DNA of 64,000 bases from a virus. The DNA is taken from positions 1 to 64,000 of IMG/VR virus record IMGVR_UViG_3300032242_000550; one strand, 5' to 3'. The position numbers and the translations under genes are program-made. Of the stretch, positions 33,270 through 42,883 are shown one piece after another; position 1 is the first letter of the stretch; every line of letters begins with the position of its first letter. The notes below the pieces were generated by a model, which saw only the letters and a program-made list of their open reading frames with translations, made no database searches and had not been told where the DNA came from.

Positions 33270-34015
33270 AAATAGTATTAGTCACCGGAGGATTTGACCC
33301 ACTACATTCAGGTCATATTGAATACTTTAAGGCTGCAAAAAAGCTCGGAGATAAACTAATTGTTGGGTTGAATAGTGATGCATGGTTAGCTCGTAAAAAG
33401 GGTCAACCATTCATGCCCTACACCGAACGTATGTCAATCATTGAGAATTTAGTAATGGTAGAACATTGTGTCATTTTCAACGATGATGATGGATCTAGCA
33501 TTCAGGCTATACATAATGTAAAGATGATGTATCCAGATGCAGATATTATCTTTGCAAATGGTGGTGATAGGACAGCTACAAACATTCCCGAAATGTGTGT
33601 TAAAGATGTTGAATTTGTATTTGGTGTGGGTGGTAGTAATAAAAAGAACAGTAGCAGTTGGATATTAGAAGAATGGAAAAGTCCTAAAACAATACGACCC
33701 TGGGGTTATTATCGTGTGTTACATGAAGTTCCGGGTATGAAGGTTAAAGAACTTACAGTTGACTCAGGATCTAGTTTAAGTATGCAACGACACGAATATC
33801 GTGCAGAGTATTGGATTGTCTCAGAGGGTGAGGCTACAGTATATTGGGACAAGTATAGCAATACAAAACTAACGAAACATAGTTCAGAAGTCATACAAAA
33901 ACAAGAATGGCATAGATTAGTTAATGAAACATCTATGCCACTAAAGCTTGTTGAAATTCAATACGGAGAACAATGTATTGAAGAAGATATAATAAGATCA
34001 GATTACAAGCGTTAA
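33266..34015 (+). CDS. Cytidylyltransferase-like / cupin fusion
   Basis: 249 residues. N-terminal about 130: nucleotidyltransferase fold with GGFDPLHSGHIEYF (H14, H17, the HxGH motif) and NSDAW, as in enzymes that load a sugar or alcohol phosphate onto CTP. C-terminal about 115: cupin beginning RPWGYYRVLHEVPGMKVKEL, with SMQRHEYRAEYWIVSEGEATVYW, resembling the isomerase end of mannose-6-phosphate isomerase/GDP-mannose pyrophosphorylase. So one chain may make an activated sugar. Coupled to the radical SAM gene. Ends overlap the minus-strand gene at 34.0 kb tail to tail by 18 nt. Confidence 0.85.
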   Translation: MKIVLVTGGFDPLHSGHIEYFKAAKKLGDKLIVGLNSDAWLARKKGQPFMPYTERMSIIENLVMVEHCVIFNDDDGSSIQAIHNVKMMYPDADIIFANGGDRTATNIPEMCVKDVEFVFGVGGSNKKNSSSWILEEWKSPKTIRPWGYYRVLHEVPGMKVKELTVDSGSSLSMQRHEYRAEYWIVSEGEATVYWDKYSNTKLTKHSSEVIQKQEWHRLVNETSMPLKLVEIQYGEQCIEEDIIRSDYKR

Positions 34016-34744
34016 GCTATAATCTTCTGGTAATATATTATATTCTTTTAGCATATTAATTTTCATCTCTTTATGAAGGTTTTCCCAAACATGCCATCTT
34101 TCTTCCCACTCTTTTAAAGATTTTATTAAGTCATTAATGGAAGGTAAAAAATCAATATGAGTAGGACGAGAAATATTTGGATTACATAAGTTTCCTAAGA
34201 AGTTTAAGCTTATATTATTTTCTAAATAAAAGTCTCGCAAGTCAGTATGGTTATTCATTACTGTTGCTTTTTGATATCTTGTACAATAAATCTTAAAAAC
34301 ATTCATTGACATAATTTGAAAGGTGTCTGATATTCCCATGCTAACTGTATTATCAGCCGTAATTAATGATTCCCATATAATATGTAATGACCCATTATAA
34401 TTAAAATTATTATTTACTCTCATGAAGGGTACGATATCAGGTCTAGTCTCAATAACTATATCATAATCATTATATATAAAATTATTGGATATACATTTAC
34501 ATAGCCAACTAGGACCTTGAGAACCGTTATAATGTTTATCTGTACTAACTTTGAGAAATTTTATTAAGTTTTGTCCCTTAAAACTATCTATTATTCTATC
34601 CTCATCTAAACCAGGTATATCCCAAGTTACAAAATAATAATCTACTGATTTAGCAAGTTTACTATAATCTTTAAACACATATTCTTTAATTTGATGCCAG
34701 GTTCTTACATGACCTCTTAATACAACTGCGATTCTATCAAACAT
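33998..34744 (-). CDS. Protein of unknown function, possible glycosyltransferase
   Basis: 248 residues, soluble. Starts MFDRIAVVLRGHVRTWHQIK, like phage and giant-virus proteins in glycan loci that I recognise only by pattern. DYDIVIETRPDIVPFM in the middle resembles the acidic strand end of glycosyltransferases. No firm family. Overlaps the GDPD-like gene by 8 nt and belongs to the chain that runs from 46.9 to 34.0 kb. Confidence 0.65.
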   Translation of the reverse strand: MFDRIAVVLRGHVRTWHQIKEYVFKDYSKLAKSVDYYFVTWDIPGLDEDRIIDSFKGQNLIKFLKVSTDKHYNGSQGPSWLCKCISNNFIYNDYDIVIETRPDIVPFMRVNNNFNYNGSLHIIWESLITADNTVSMGISDTFQIMSMNVFKIYCTRYQKATVMNNHTDLRDFYLENNISLNFLGNLCNPNISRPTHIDFLPSINDLIKSLKEWEERWHVWENLHKEMKINMLKEYNILPEDYSLTLVI

Positions 34745-35189
34745 TTAAGTCCTTAATTTTATTAATATAATCGGTACATACTCCATAACATTTGGCATTT
34801 TTAACTATAGCTAACGTTGGATCAATATTTTCTGGTAGAACCATAATACTAGTGGTTCTTAAGTCTTGTCCGGGATAAGTCCAAATAAACCCTTTACTGG
34901 TTAATGTGAAATCATCTGTTTGATGCCAAAAGTAGTTGAAATTGGTATTGGTTAAATAATATAAAGCACTTAGATTTTTTGCATGAATCCATAAATTAGT
35001 ATTTGATAAAAAGTCATGTGATATTTTATATTGAGGGAAATCATGACCTAAATATAAATGAGAATCGTTTACCCATAGATCCACTTCGCAATCTATACCC
35101 AGATCGCAAACAGTACGTATTTGTTCAGGGTGATTTTCAATAGTCTCATCCGGTCCGTTGAGTAAACCTCTATGTGCAATTAGTTTCAT
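34737..35189 (-). CDS. Glycerophosphodiester phosphodiesterase-like protein (short)
   Basis: 150 residues, against about 230-300 for the family. Contains the GDPD signature: IAHRG (H6, R7), CEVDLW (E35, D37) and YLGHD (H49). The TIM barrel must be incomplete, because the later half of a usual barrel is absent. It may cleave a phosphodiester in lipid or teichoic-type polymers, or act on a CDP-glycerol-like intermediate. Overlaps both neighbours by a few bases. Confidence 0.75.
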   Translation of the reverse strand: MKLIAHRGLLNGPDETIENHPEQIRTVCDLGIDCEVDLWVNDSHLYLGHDFPQYKISHDFLSNTNLWIHAKNLSALYYLTNTNFNYFWHQTDDFTLTSKGFIWTYPGQDLRTTSIMVLPENIDPTLAIVKNAKCYGVCTDYINKIKDLNV

Positions 35190-36553
35190 TTTTTATGGTT
35201 CTTTAAAAATGTATCTAAGTCTTCCGGAGTGCCTATACCCCACATGTTTTCAACACGTTTAACTTTAATCTTTTTCCCGTCATCAATTGCTTCATTAAAC
35301 ACCGGACATACATAAAACTCATTGTTAACTCGTATATCTTTGTCAATCATTTGTTCAGCATATTTAACATAATCACTACCTCTTTTCCAATAGTAAATGC
35401 CCACTGTTGCCTCATTACTGATAACTTTTTTCTCTGCTACTGTATTTACGAACCCATCAACTCCCACCTTAGCATAACTCCATTTGGGATGTGTTGATTC
35501 AAATGTCAATATTCCACCATCAATTTCATCGGCGGTAAATGCATACATACATTCATTACTATTCCAATCTATATATTGGTCACTGTTAGCCATAATTAAA
35601 GGTCTATCATTATTAATAAATTCTTTAGCTAATAATGTTGAACAGGCAGCACCTTCTGTAATTCCATTAACCTGTACTATATCACAATTTGGGGCAATAA
35701 GGTTTAACAAGTAATTTAATTTATACTTTTCATAATGTTCCTGTTGAACAATGAAAATATAATGTGCTTCTATGTTTAAATTTTCTACCACTACTTGGAT
35801 CATTGGTTTACCATTAACTTCTATTAATGGTTTGGGGAAAGTATAACCCTGTTGTGCAAATCTACTACCGGCGCCTGCCATTGGTATTAGTACATTTAAT
35901 CTGCTATCTTTCCATGGCACAGAGGTAGTAACTAGTTGAGAATTCATTTTTTGTAAATGTGTATTTATTTTATCCCAAGTCAGGTCAGTTGAATTTTCTA
36001 CTGCTAATAATGATGCCCCACTATCTAATACTGCTTGTCTTCCAATATGACTATCTTCTATTATTAGTGTGTTTTTTGGTAATTCGTTTAATGCTGTCAT
36101 GCATTTCCAATACATTTCTGGAAATGGCTTTGGATGCTGAACATCCTGATTACTGACATAATAATCAACATACTCTATAACACCTATCTTAAGTAAACTA
36201 AGCTTAACTGTTTCCCTAATACTATTACTAGCAACTGCTATTGAACATCCAATGGATTTAAGTTTAACAAATATATCTATTAGTTTTTCATCAACACTAA
36301 ATGTTTTAATAAGTTGAGTTGTAGCAATTTGCTTACGTTGCCATACTATGTCATAAAATTCTTCTGGCAATCCTTTTGCTTTTGATAATAGTTTTAATTT
36401 CTTAGAGGTACTTAATCCATCATAGATGGATAGATGTTCATCTCTATTAATTACATATTTAGGGTCTATACTGAGTAAAGCGTTATTAAGACTGATGTAG
36501 TGTAATTCACGGCTTTCAATTAATACTCCATCTAAATCAAATATTATTAGCAT
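35186..36553 (-). CDS. HAD phosphatase / sugar nucleotidyltransferase fusion
   Basis: 455 residues. N-terminal HAD domain (1-200) with MLIIFDLDGVL (D6, D8), VASNS and IIEDSHIG motifs, of the beta-phosphoglucomutase type. C-terminal nucleotidyltransferase (about 218-455) with LIPMAGAGSRFAQQGYTFPK and PLIEVNGKPMIQ, the pyrophosphorylase signature. Such a protein could dephosphorylate or isomerise a sugar phosphate and load NTP onto it. Coupled to the genes on both sides by 4-7 nt overlaps. Confidence 0.88.
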   Translation of the reverse strand: MLIIFDLDGVLIESRELHYISLNNALLSIDPKYVINRDEHLSIYDGLSTSKKLKLLSKAKGLPEEFYDIVWQRKQIATTQLIKTFSVDEKLIDIFVKLKSIGCSIAVASNSIRETVKLSLLKIGVIEYVDYYVSNQDVQHPKPFPEMYWKCMTALNELPKNTLIIEDSHIGRQAVLDSGASLLAVENSTDLTWDKINTHLQKMNSQLVTTSVPWKDSRLNVLIPMAGAGSRFAQQGYTFPKPLIEVNGKPMIQVVVENLNIEAHYIFIVQQEHYEKYKLNYLLNLIAPNCDIVQVNGITEGAACSTLLAKEFINNDRPLIMANSDQYIDWNSNECMYAFTADEIDGGILTFESTHPKWSYAKVGVDGFVNTVAEKKVISNEATVGIYYWKRGSDYVKYAEQMIDKDIRVNNEFYVCPVFNEAIDDGKKIKVKRVENMWGIGTPEDLDTFLKNHKK

Positions 36554-37113
36554 CTCTGTAAAATCATTAATAGTCTATCATTTGTGACTTTTTGCCAACC
36601 ATTATCTATCATTTTATTAATTTCATTGATAACATCAGGGCATTCCTGTCCATAGTCATGTGCCGCAAGATATCCACCAACTTTAACAAACTTACTCCAA
36701 AATTCTAAGTTAGTAGCTAAATTGGGGTTACCATGGTCTCCGTCTTCAAAGTATAAATCAATTTCTTTATCCCAGGTACTCGCACAAGCAGGACTATATC
36801 CTTCTATAAATTGTATATTGCTAAATCTATTGATGTTGTTTAGTAAATGTTGTTTGGATATTTTATCATTTAATACTTGTTCAACAATATATGTTTGTAC
36901 ATATTCATTGTAGGGTTCATTCCAATTGCTGCCATGGTCACAACAATCAAATGTTGTAATAATTGCATCCGGACGTGTTTCTGCTATTCGCACCGTTGAA
37001 CCACCTAAATAAGTACCTATCTCTACGATTGTAGGGTTGGGTGGTAAAAGTTTTGCTATCTGTAATAAACAATCTATCTCGGGAATTGCATGAATCTTTG
37101 AATAATCAATCAT
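36547..37113 (-). CDS. Class I methyltransferase (Methyltransf_24-like)
   Basis: 188 residues. SAM motif IVEIGTYLGGST (29-40), second acidic position TTFDCCDHG, and DLYFEDGDHGNPN followed by VGGYLAAHDY, typical of methyltransferases found in sugar and glycan clusters. Substrate unknown. Overlaps the sugar dehydrogenase by 8 nt. Confidence 0.82.
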   Translation of the reverse strand: MIDYSKIHAIPEIDCLLQIAKLLPPNPTIVEIGTYLGGSTVRIAETRPDAIITTFDCCDHGSNWNEPYNEYVQTYIVEQVLNDKISKQHLLNNINRFSNIQFIEGYSPACASTWDKEIDLYFEDGDHGNPNLATNLEFWSKFVKVGGYLAAHDYGQECPDVINEINKMIDNGWQKVTNDRLLMILQRC

Positions 37114-38332
37114 TTTTAATCCTAGTATTACCGTAATGTATAACTTTACATCCTGTTATACTATCTATCGTACGCCACGGGTCTAAAATAACGCTACCGT
37201 GTTCTATATTAAAGTAGAATTGATTTGGTAATATCTCAACTCCAGTACCCGCATAAGTTACTGCAGGATTATGTGCCATTAAAATTACTGCACATCCTTG
37301 CCAAACATCATCAGTTAACGGGTCGGCATATGAAACTTTATGTCCTGCTTCTTCAACAAAATACCCAACCAATTCACTATAACTACCAATAGTATAGGGT
37401 ACATATGGCTTATATGCTCGTCCATGAATTACAATAGGTAATTTGTGTTCAACAGATAGATTAACTAATTTTAATGCTAGATTCTTAGCTTGTTGGTCTC
37501 TACTATGCATAACAGCATGAAACAAATCATATCCTAAATCTAAACGTTCTGCTAGATAGCGTAATGCAATATTATCTCTTGGATGACATGCTCCGGCATC
37601 ACCCATACCAGCAGTTAAATATCTTGGCCCTGTAATACGTTGTGTTGCGGCTTTCAATGCATCAGTAACTACATCTACATTGATATTGCCGTTCTTTTCC
37701 GCAACATCTTGTATCATATTCACCAAGCCAATCTTAGTACTAATAAACGTATTGTAAAATATCTTAATAGATTCAGCTTCATCCCATGTACCAATATTGA
37801 TTCTAGGATCGTTTGCCATTAATGGCTTATAAAAATCTACTAATAGTTTTGCATCACCGGTTTCACTACCATCACTAGTTCCAATGATAATACATTCTGG
37901 GTTAACCATATCCCATTTAACGCTTCCCATAGCTATCAAGTATGGATTATAAATGAATCGTGCATTGGTAATGCAAGGTTCTAAATGTTGTCGTACTGTT
38001 CCGGGAAGTACAGTAGAGATTAGTACTACCAATTGAGTTTTGTTAACATATTTGTTTATTTCAGTTAATACCTGCTGAACAATACTATAATCAAAATCTT
38101 TTGATGGTAAATCAGCGATTGGTTTACTACCACCATACATAGGATCGTGTGGTGTAGGCACTGCAACAAAGATTAAATCACGTCCGTTAACAGCTTCTTG
38201 TATCGTATCTGTTAACGGAATTTGACTATCGGGGTCTTTAACTACATCATATCCAACTATATTATAATGTTGGCTCATAACTTCTGCACACGGTAAACCT
38301 AATTTACCACAGCCAATCATTGCTACTTGCAT
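37106..38332 (-). CDS. UDP-glucose/GDP-mannose dehydrogenase family protein
   Basis: 408 residues. N-terminal Rossmann fold MQVAMIGCGKLGLPCAEV, then FVAVPTPHDP, STVLPGT and the catalytic cysteine in GDAGACHPRDN (C249), where the family usually has GGSCFPKD. It oxidises an NDP-sugar to a uronic acid. The middle and C-terminal domains are present, so it looks active. The His after Cys is a mild deviation. Overlaps the 423-residue gene by 10 nt. Confidence 0.9.
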   Translation of the reverse strand: MQVAMIGCGKLGLPCAEVMSQHYNIVGYDVVKDPDSQIPLTDTIQEAVNGRDLIFVAVPTPHDPMYGGSKPIADLPSKDFDYSIVQQVLTEINKYVNKTQLVVLISTVLPGTVRQHLEPCITNARFIYNPYLIAMGSVKWDMVNPECIIIGTSDGSETGDAKLLVDFYKPLMANDPRINIGTWDEAESIKIFYNTFISTKIGLVNMIQDVAEKNGNINVDVVTDALKAATQRITGPRYLTAGMGDAGACHPRDNIALRYLAERLDLGYDLFHAVMHSRDQQAKNLALKLVNLSVEHKLPIVIHGRAYKPYVPYTIGSYSELVGYFVEEAGHKVSYADPLTDDVWQGCAVILMAHNPAVTYAGTGVEILPNQFYFNIEHGSVILDPWRTIDSITGCKVIHYGNTRIKND

Positions 38333-39594
38333 AACTTTTCCTTAATAAAATCTACTACTTCTTGCTCTGGTCTACGTGACATTAGCAAGTTATAATTATG
38401 TTCTAGTATATATTTGTTTTCTTGTATTAGGTTAAATAACTGTTCTGTGGTATATTTACTAGATATATCTTCTACTAACTTAACTATTTTATCCATTCTT
38501 TTATGACAATCAAATTCTTCATCATAACTTTCATCCCATAATGTATCAAACGTTTTATATCCCAAACTACGTAAACGTTTTAATATATAAGGATTGCCTA
38601 TTACAATAAAGGGCATACCCAATGATAATGGTTTAAATGTTTTTTCTGTTAAAAACAGATTACTTGAATCTGAGGAAAATAATGTTTCTGTTGTTATGAA
38701 TATCAAATTCTTAGCTGAGAAATTATATTTTATATTATCCCAATGATTACTACTAAAGTCAGAGGTGTCAAGTACCCATGGTAAAGAACTTAACATTTCT
38801 GCAAAATCAGTATTATCTTTAATCTTATCAATAAACTGATTATTGTTATAGCTAACAATTTCATCTATAGAACGTACATCTTTTAAACTGGCATTAAAGT
38901 CCGTTAGTAACTTTTTATTATACATTTGATACATGAAATAATATCTAAGTTCTCTTGGAATACGATTCAAACATAAAAACTTTTTTAAATTAGGACTATT
39001 TATGTCGCTACTTGACGGTTGTTTAGTTGTGGTCATTCGCATCGCAGTTTCAAAATATTGCCAGGTAATCATTTTTATTTCATTATCAACAATATCATTG
39101 TTCATATTACCCGATATCAAAACTACATTACGTGTGTTAATAGATGCTTTAGCTAATTTATCCTTTAATAAAACATAGTAGTCTTGTGTATAATAATCAC
39201 TTTCATGTGCATCATTTAACACTAATAAACATTGTCCTGAGTTTACCGCATTAATTAATCCAATTGGCAGATGCTCAAAGAAGTTATAATTATCGGGTAT
39301 ACCCTTAATACCGTTACGTGAATGAAGATTACGCACAGTATTACCCAAATATCTAAATGTCAAAACATACACAAAGGGTTCACTAGTAGATAAAGCTTCA
39401 TGCATTGTAATAGCTTTAGTTGGTATATTGTTTTTTTCTAATACAGTTTGTAATGGGGCATGATAGTCATAATAACATTCTTCAAAAATGCCATTCATAG
39501 GGTAATATTTATTATCATATGAATTTATATGCCAACGCCACGTGGGCTGATAGTCTGCTACTATACCATCATATGCAAAATTAATTGGATTCAT
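38323..39594 (-). CDS. Probable glycosyltransferase (GT10-like C-terminal end)
   Basis: 423 residues. The last about 130 residues carry FLTEKTFKPLSLGMPFIVIG and LRSLGYKTFDTLWDESYDE, a pattern of fucosyltransferase-like (GT10) proteins in phages and giant viruses. The N-terminal part is unassigned. It would transfer a sugar to a glycan, but donor and acceptor are unknown. Overlaps the radical SAM gene upstream by 14 nt. Confidence 0.7.
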   Translation of the reverse strand: MNPINFAYDGIVADYQPTWRWHINSYDNKYYPMNGIFEECYYDYHAPLQTVLEKNNIPTKAITMHEALSTSEPFVYVLTFRYLGNTVRNLHSRNGIKGIPDNYNFFEHLPIGLINAVNSGQCLLVLNDAHESDYYTQDYYVLLKDKLAKASINTRNVVLISGNMNNDIVDNEIKMITWQYFETAMRMTTTKQPSSSDINSPNLKKFLCLNRIPRELRYYFMYQMYNKKLLTDFNASLKDVRSIDEIVSYNNNQFIDKIKDNTDFAEMLSSLPWVLDTSDFSSNHWDNIKYNFSAKNLIFITTETLFSSDSSNLFLTEKTFKPLSLGMPFIVIGNPYILKRLRSLGYKTFDTLWDESYDEEFDCHKRMDKIVKLVEDISSKYTTEQLFNLIQENKYILEHNYNLLMSRRPEQEVVDFIKEKLCK

Positions 39595-40798
39595 TTAATA
39601 AACTCCAATACTCAGGGAATGTTGTTGCAAAAGATTCATTACGATAGTCATCATGTAAATTGGTTACTTTAATAAATTCAGCTAAATTATCACTTGATCC
39701 TTCATTATCTAACATAAAAGCCAAGACTTCTTTAATACCAAATATTTCTTGTACATATGATAATGAATGTGCATCTAATTTTTCAACCTTAGCTTTGATA
39801 ATATTCTTAATATTAGTGGGTAAATTCTTAATGGACATCTTGTCTGGCCAATGTAATAGATTGAATTTTAAGTTTAATTTGAGATTTTCTGCATTAAACT
39901 TTATTAATTCATCAATATAAAATATATTGTACATACTTATGGTACAGTATAAACTCATTGATACATTAGATTTACTATTAGCTTGGTATTTCTTTATATT
40001 ACTTACTACCTCATCCCACTTAGCAGGATGACGTTGATATTCAAATCTAGGACCAATATCATCTAAACTTATGTTAAATTCAACCAATGCCATTTTATCC
40101 CAAACTTGTGATACAGCCTCATCATATATAGTTCCATTGGTATTGTAAAACAGTTCAATATCTAATTTTCTTATATCTGGATAGTTAGATAGCATTTCCA
40201 TAATTCTAGCATGTTCTGGTTGCATTAACGGTTCGCCACCATAAAATTCAATAATATGTAGATCTGGTATAAGTTCTTTAAACGTTTCAAAGTTCAGTTC
40301 ATTTTTAATAAACTTACGTTCTGCATACTTACTGAATATCTTAATAGTATGTTCGTGGTATTCACCTGTATCTAATGATTCTTTCAACCAATTAGAACTA
40401 CAGTATGGTCCACATATTCTACATTTTAAATTGCATAGACTGCTAAACTTTAAATCCATTGTGATAATTTTAGGATCTTGGTATCTAACAGGATACTTAT
40501 GTCCTTTATGACGATGCCATTTAGATACGTTTTCTCTATGTTGACGTAGACTGGTAATTCCAGCTGATTCTTCATCCCAACAGGCTTTACATGCTTCAGG
40601 CTCAACACCATTTAAAAAATCATTTCTAATTTTTTCCATTGCAGGCTGATAGAATAATTCTTGTATAGTCTTATCATGCAATGTTTCTGTATCAATCTCT
40701 GTATCTACTTTGTTAAGATTATACTTACAGCAAGGTGATACAGAACCACTAGGATTTAATACTATATTTGAGAAAGGAAATAAACACTTACGAGACAT
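39581..40798 (-). CDS. Radical SAM protein with N-terminal auxiliary cysteine cluster (twitch-type)
   Basis: 405 residues. Core SSLCNLKCRIC (C122, C126, C129) and YGGEPLM. Auxiliary cysteines before it (C5, C23, C24, C70, C73) with NPSGSVSPCC and CKACWDEES. Same layout as the proteins at 14.4 and 40.8 kb but diverged, so three copies of one architecture sit in this genome. Substrate unknown. Start shares one base with the previous stop. Confidence 0.87.
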   Translation of the reverse strand: MSRKCLFPFSNIVLNPSGSVSPCCKYNLNKVDTEIDTETLHDKTIQELFYQPAMEKIRNDFLNGVEPEACKACWDEESAGITSLRQHRENVSKWHRHKGHKYPVRYQDPKIITMDLKFSSLCNLKCRICGPYCSSNWLKESLDTGEYHEHTIKIFSKYAERKFIKNELNFETFKELIPDLHIIEFYGGEPLMQPEHARIMEMLSNYPDIRKLDIELFYNTNGTIYDEAVSQVWDKMALVEFNISLDDIGPRFEYQRHPAKWDEVVSNIKKYQANSKSNVSMSLYCTISMYNIFYIDELIKFNAENLKLNLKFNLLHWPDKMSIKNLPTNIKNIIKAKVEKLDAHSLSYVQEIFGIKEVLAFMLDNEGSSDNLAEFIKVTNLHDDYRNESFATTFPEYWSLLNESN

Positions 40799-42186
40799 TA
40801 AACAGCCTTACACATGTTGTAAAATTCAGTATATTCAGGGAAAGTATCTGTAAACTTCATACTTCTACGTACATCAAAATCATCAAACCACATCCAAAAT
40901 AATCGTCTTTGTTGATCTCTATCCATAGTGTTAGTTTTTATACTTTCACTTAAGGTACGTATAAAATCCATAAATTCAATCCATCTACCATATTTGTCTG
41001 GTACTAATGGCATAATATCTTTCTTAGTATCCATGTACTCTATACATTCATCAATATACTTTGCGAAATCAGGTGTCAATATAGATGGACTTTGATGGCT
41101 AGGGAACGTCACTACACTCTGTTTAATAGCAACTGGTCGTCCATGTTTATGATATAAACTTTCAGCATACATTACAAAATCTTTAATACTAGATATACTC
41201 AATGCATTAATTGCAGGCATAAATCCAAATCCAAAGTCTAGTTCTTTATGGCTCAATACTTTGTCAATGTTACTAGTGAATCTATCCCACTTAATACCAT
41301 TACGTATATATTCTGCTCTTTCACCCACACTTTCCATACTAACTAATATCTCAACATCAAATACTTCACTTAGTTTAGGTAGATATGTTAAGAACTTATC
41401 CAAATAATTCTTTGGTGTATTCATGTTAGTAACTATCCAAAAACTTACTTTCTTGTCAGGGGCAATAGCTTGTTTACTTGCTAATAACTTATCAACAAAC
41501 GTATAGAATTCTGGCATGATAAGTGGTTCACCACCAATAATACCAATACGTGTACAATACTTAACACCTACAGTATCAAACCATTCCCAAAACTTTTCAT
41601 TGAATATATCAGGTGCTTTGGGGAATTCTCTATCATATTGTTCTTGCGAGATACGTCCTAATTTGATTTCTTCAGTAGCCCATTGTGTGCTGTAGTGATG
41701 GTTACAATACATACATTTCATATCACACGTATTACCCAAACTAATCTCTAACATATATGGATGATCTGATTTTAATTTAGGATCGTTTATATCAGTAATA
41801 TTCTGTAAGGTGTCTAAAAATACTTCTTCACTATACTGTTGTTCAGGAATCTGTTTACGCATAGTCATATGACGCCAATATGCTTCTGGTGTATGTCTTG
41901 GACTAGTCATACCACTATCTTCAATGTTCCAACATGTTTTACAGTCTTGTGTTTTTACACCTTGAATTAAATCTAAACGGCTTTGTAGCATCTTAGGACT
42001 ATTAAGAAATGCATCTATCCCATGCGTTTTTAGTTCATCTTCAGATACTTTATTACTAGGTGTTCTACAGCAACTACGAAATTCTCCCCTATCCATATTA
42101 AATATAGGATAGTTCCATTTCAAATCACATATGGTGTCTAACGGACTAAATCTCTCAGCAGAATTATATATCGGTATTGTTTTCAT
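40798..42186 (-). CDS. Radical SAM protein with N-terminal auxiliary cysteine cluster (twitch-type)
   Basis: 462 residues. Core GNTCDMKCMYC (C154, C158, C161) and GGEPLIM. Auxiliary cysteines C20, C39, C40, C82 and C85 with REFRSCCRT-like and DCKTCWNIED. A longer insert separates the two clusters than in the sister proteins. The gene overlaps the sulfotransferase-like gene by 23 nt. Substrate unknown. Confidence 0.87.
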   Translation of the reverse strand: MKTIPIYNSAERFSPLDTICDLKWNYPIFNMDRGEFRSCCRTPSNKVSEDELKTHGIDAFLNSPKMLQSRLDLIQGVKTQDCKTCWNIEDSGMTSPRHTPEAYWRHMTMRKQIPEQQYSEEVFLDTLQNITDINDPKLKSDHPYMLEISLGNTCDMKCMYCNHHYSTQWATEEIKLGRISQEQYDREFPKAPDIFNEKFWEWFDTVGVKYCTRIGIIGGEPLIMPEFYTFVDKLLASKQAIAPDKKVSFWIVTNMNTPKNYLDKFLTYLPKLSEVFDVEILVSMESVGERAEYIRNGIKWDRFTSNIDKVLSHKELDFGFGFMPAINALSISSIKDFVMYAESLYHKHGRPVAIKQSVVTFPSHQSPSILTPDFAKYIDECIEYMDTKKDIMPLVPDKYGRWIEFMDFIRTLSESIKTNTMDRDQQRRLFWMWFDDFDVRRSMKFTDTFPEYTEFYNMCKAV

Positions 42187-42883
42187 CTTTTAATAACTTT
42201 TCTAAAAATTGTTTTACTTTTGGTGCATTAGATATTAAATTATAAGGGTCACCTGTTATTTGCTTTTGGTATCTAGGGTTAAATTTAACAGGAATTCCTA
42301 AATACTTCTCCAGGTCATCTATTGCGTGTTCGTATCGTATAGTGTCGTATTTAATGTTTAATTGAGATAACATCGTATTAAAAATACCTCGCTGTTTATA
42401 TAACCATTCTGCATTACCCGTACGAACAATTTCAAAAGATGAATCTATTGGGTGCGGTTGATTATTATCAAGAGTATTCCATTTATTTGTATGTAATGCT
42501 ATTAAAAAACTTAACAAATGATGTTCTACATTTTCTCTCTGTATAACAATAAATTTAAAATTTAAATCAGTAAGTCTTTTAACAATATCGGCTATATAGG
42601 GTTCCATTGAATCAACTAAAAACAATCTCATTACTAATGACTGATCCAATCTTGCCTCAGTTAATCGTTCAAATACGTATTTGATTCGTTCTTCATATGA
42701 GTCAAATTGAATGTTTACAGGGATGATGCGTTTATTTTCAGAGATACCAATTAACTTAATTAATGTTTTTTCAGTAAAGGGTTCAGCAAGATCAATAGAC
42801 CCTATCGTTTGCGAAATCATCCCTGCTATATATTGACTACCAGTTCTTGGCAAGCCCAATAAACAGTATCTATGTGTGCTCAT
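42164..42883 (-). CDS. Sulfotransferase-like protein
   Basis: 239 residues. N-terminal P-loop-like 5'-phosphosulfate-binding motif CLLGLPRTGSQYIAGM (8-23), followed by LAEPF. The later 3'-phosphate-binding region is less clear (VIQRENVEHHLLSF resembles it). The family moves a sulfate from PAPS to a sugar or other hydroxyl. PAPS supply would have to come from the host. Coupled to radical SAM genes on both sides. Confidence 0.75.
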   Translation of the reverse strand: MSTHRYCLLGLPRTGSQYIAGMISQTIGSIDLAEPFTEKTLIKLIGISENKRIIPVNIQFDSYEERIKYVFERLTEARLDQSLVMRLFLVDSMEPYIADIVKRLTDLNFKFIVIQRENVEHHLLSFLIALHTNKWNTLDNNQPHPIDSSFEIVRTGNAEWLYKQRGIFNTMLSQLNIKYDTIRYEHAIDDLEKYLGIPVKFNPRYQKQITGDPYNLISNAPKVKQFLEKLLKDENNTDI

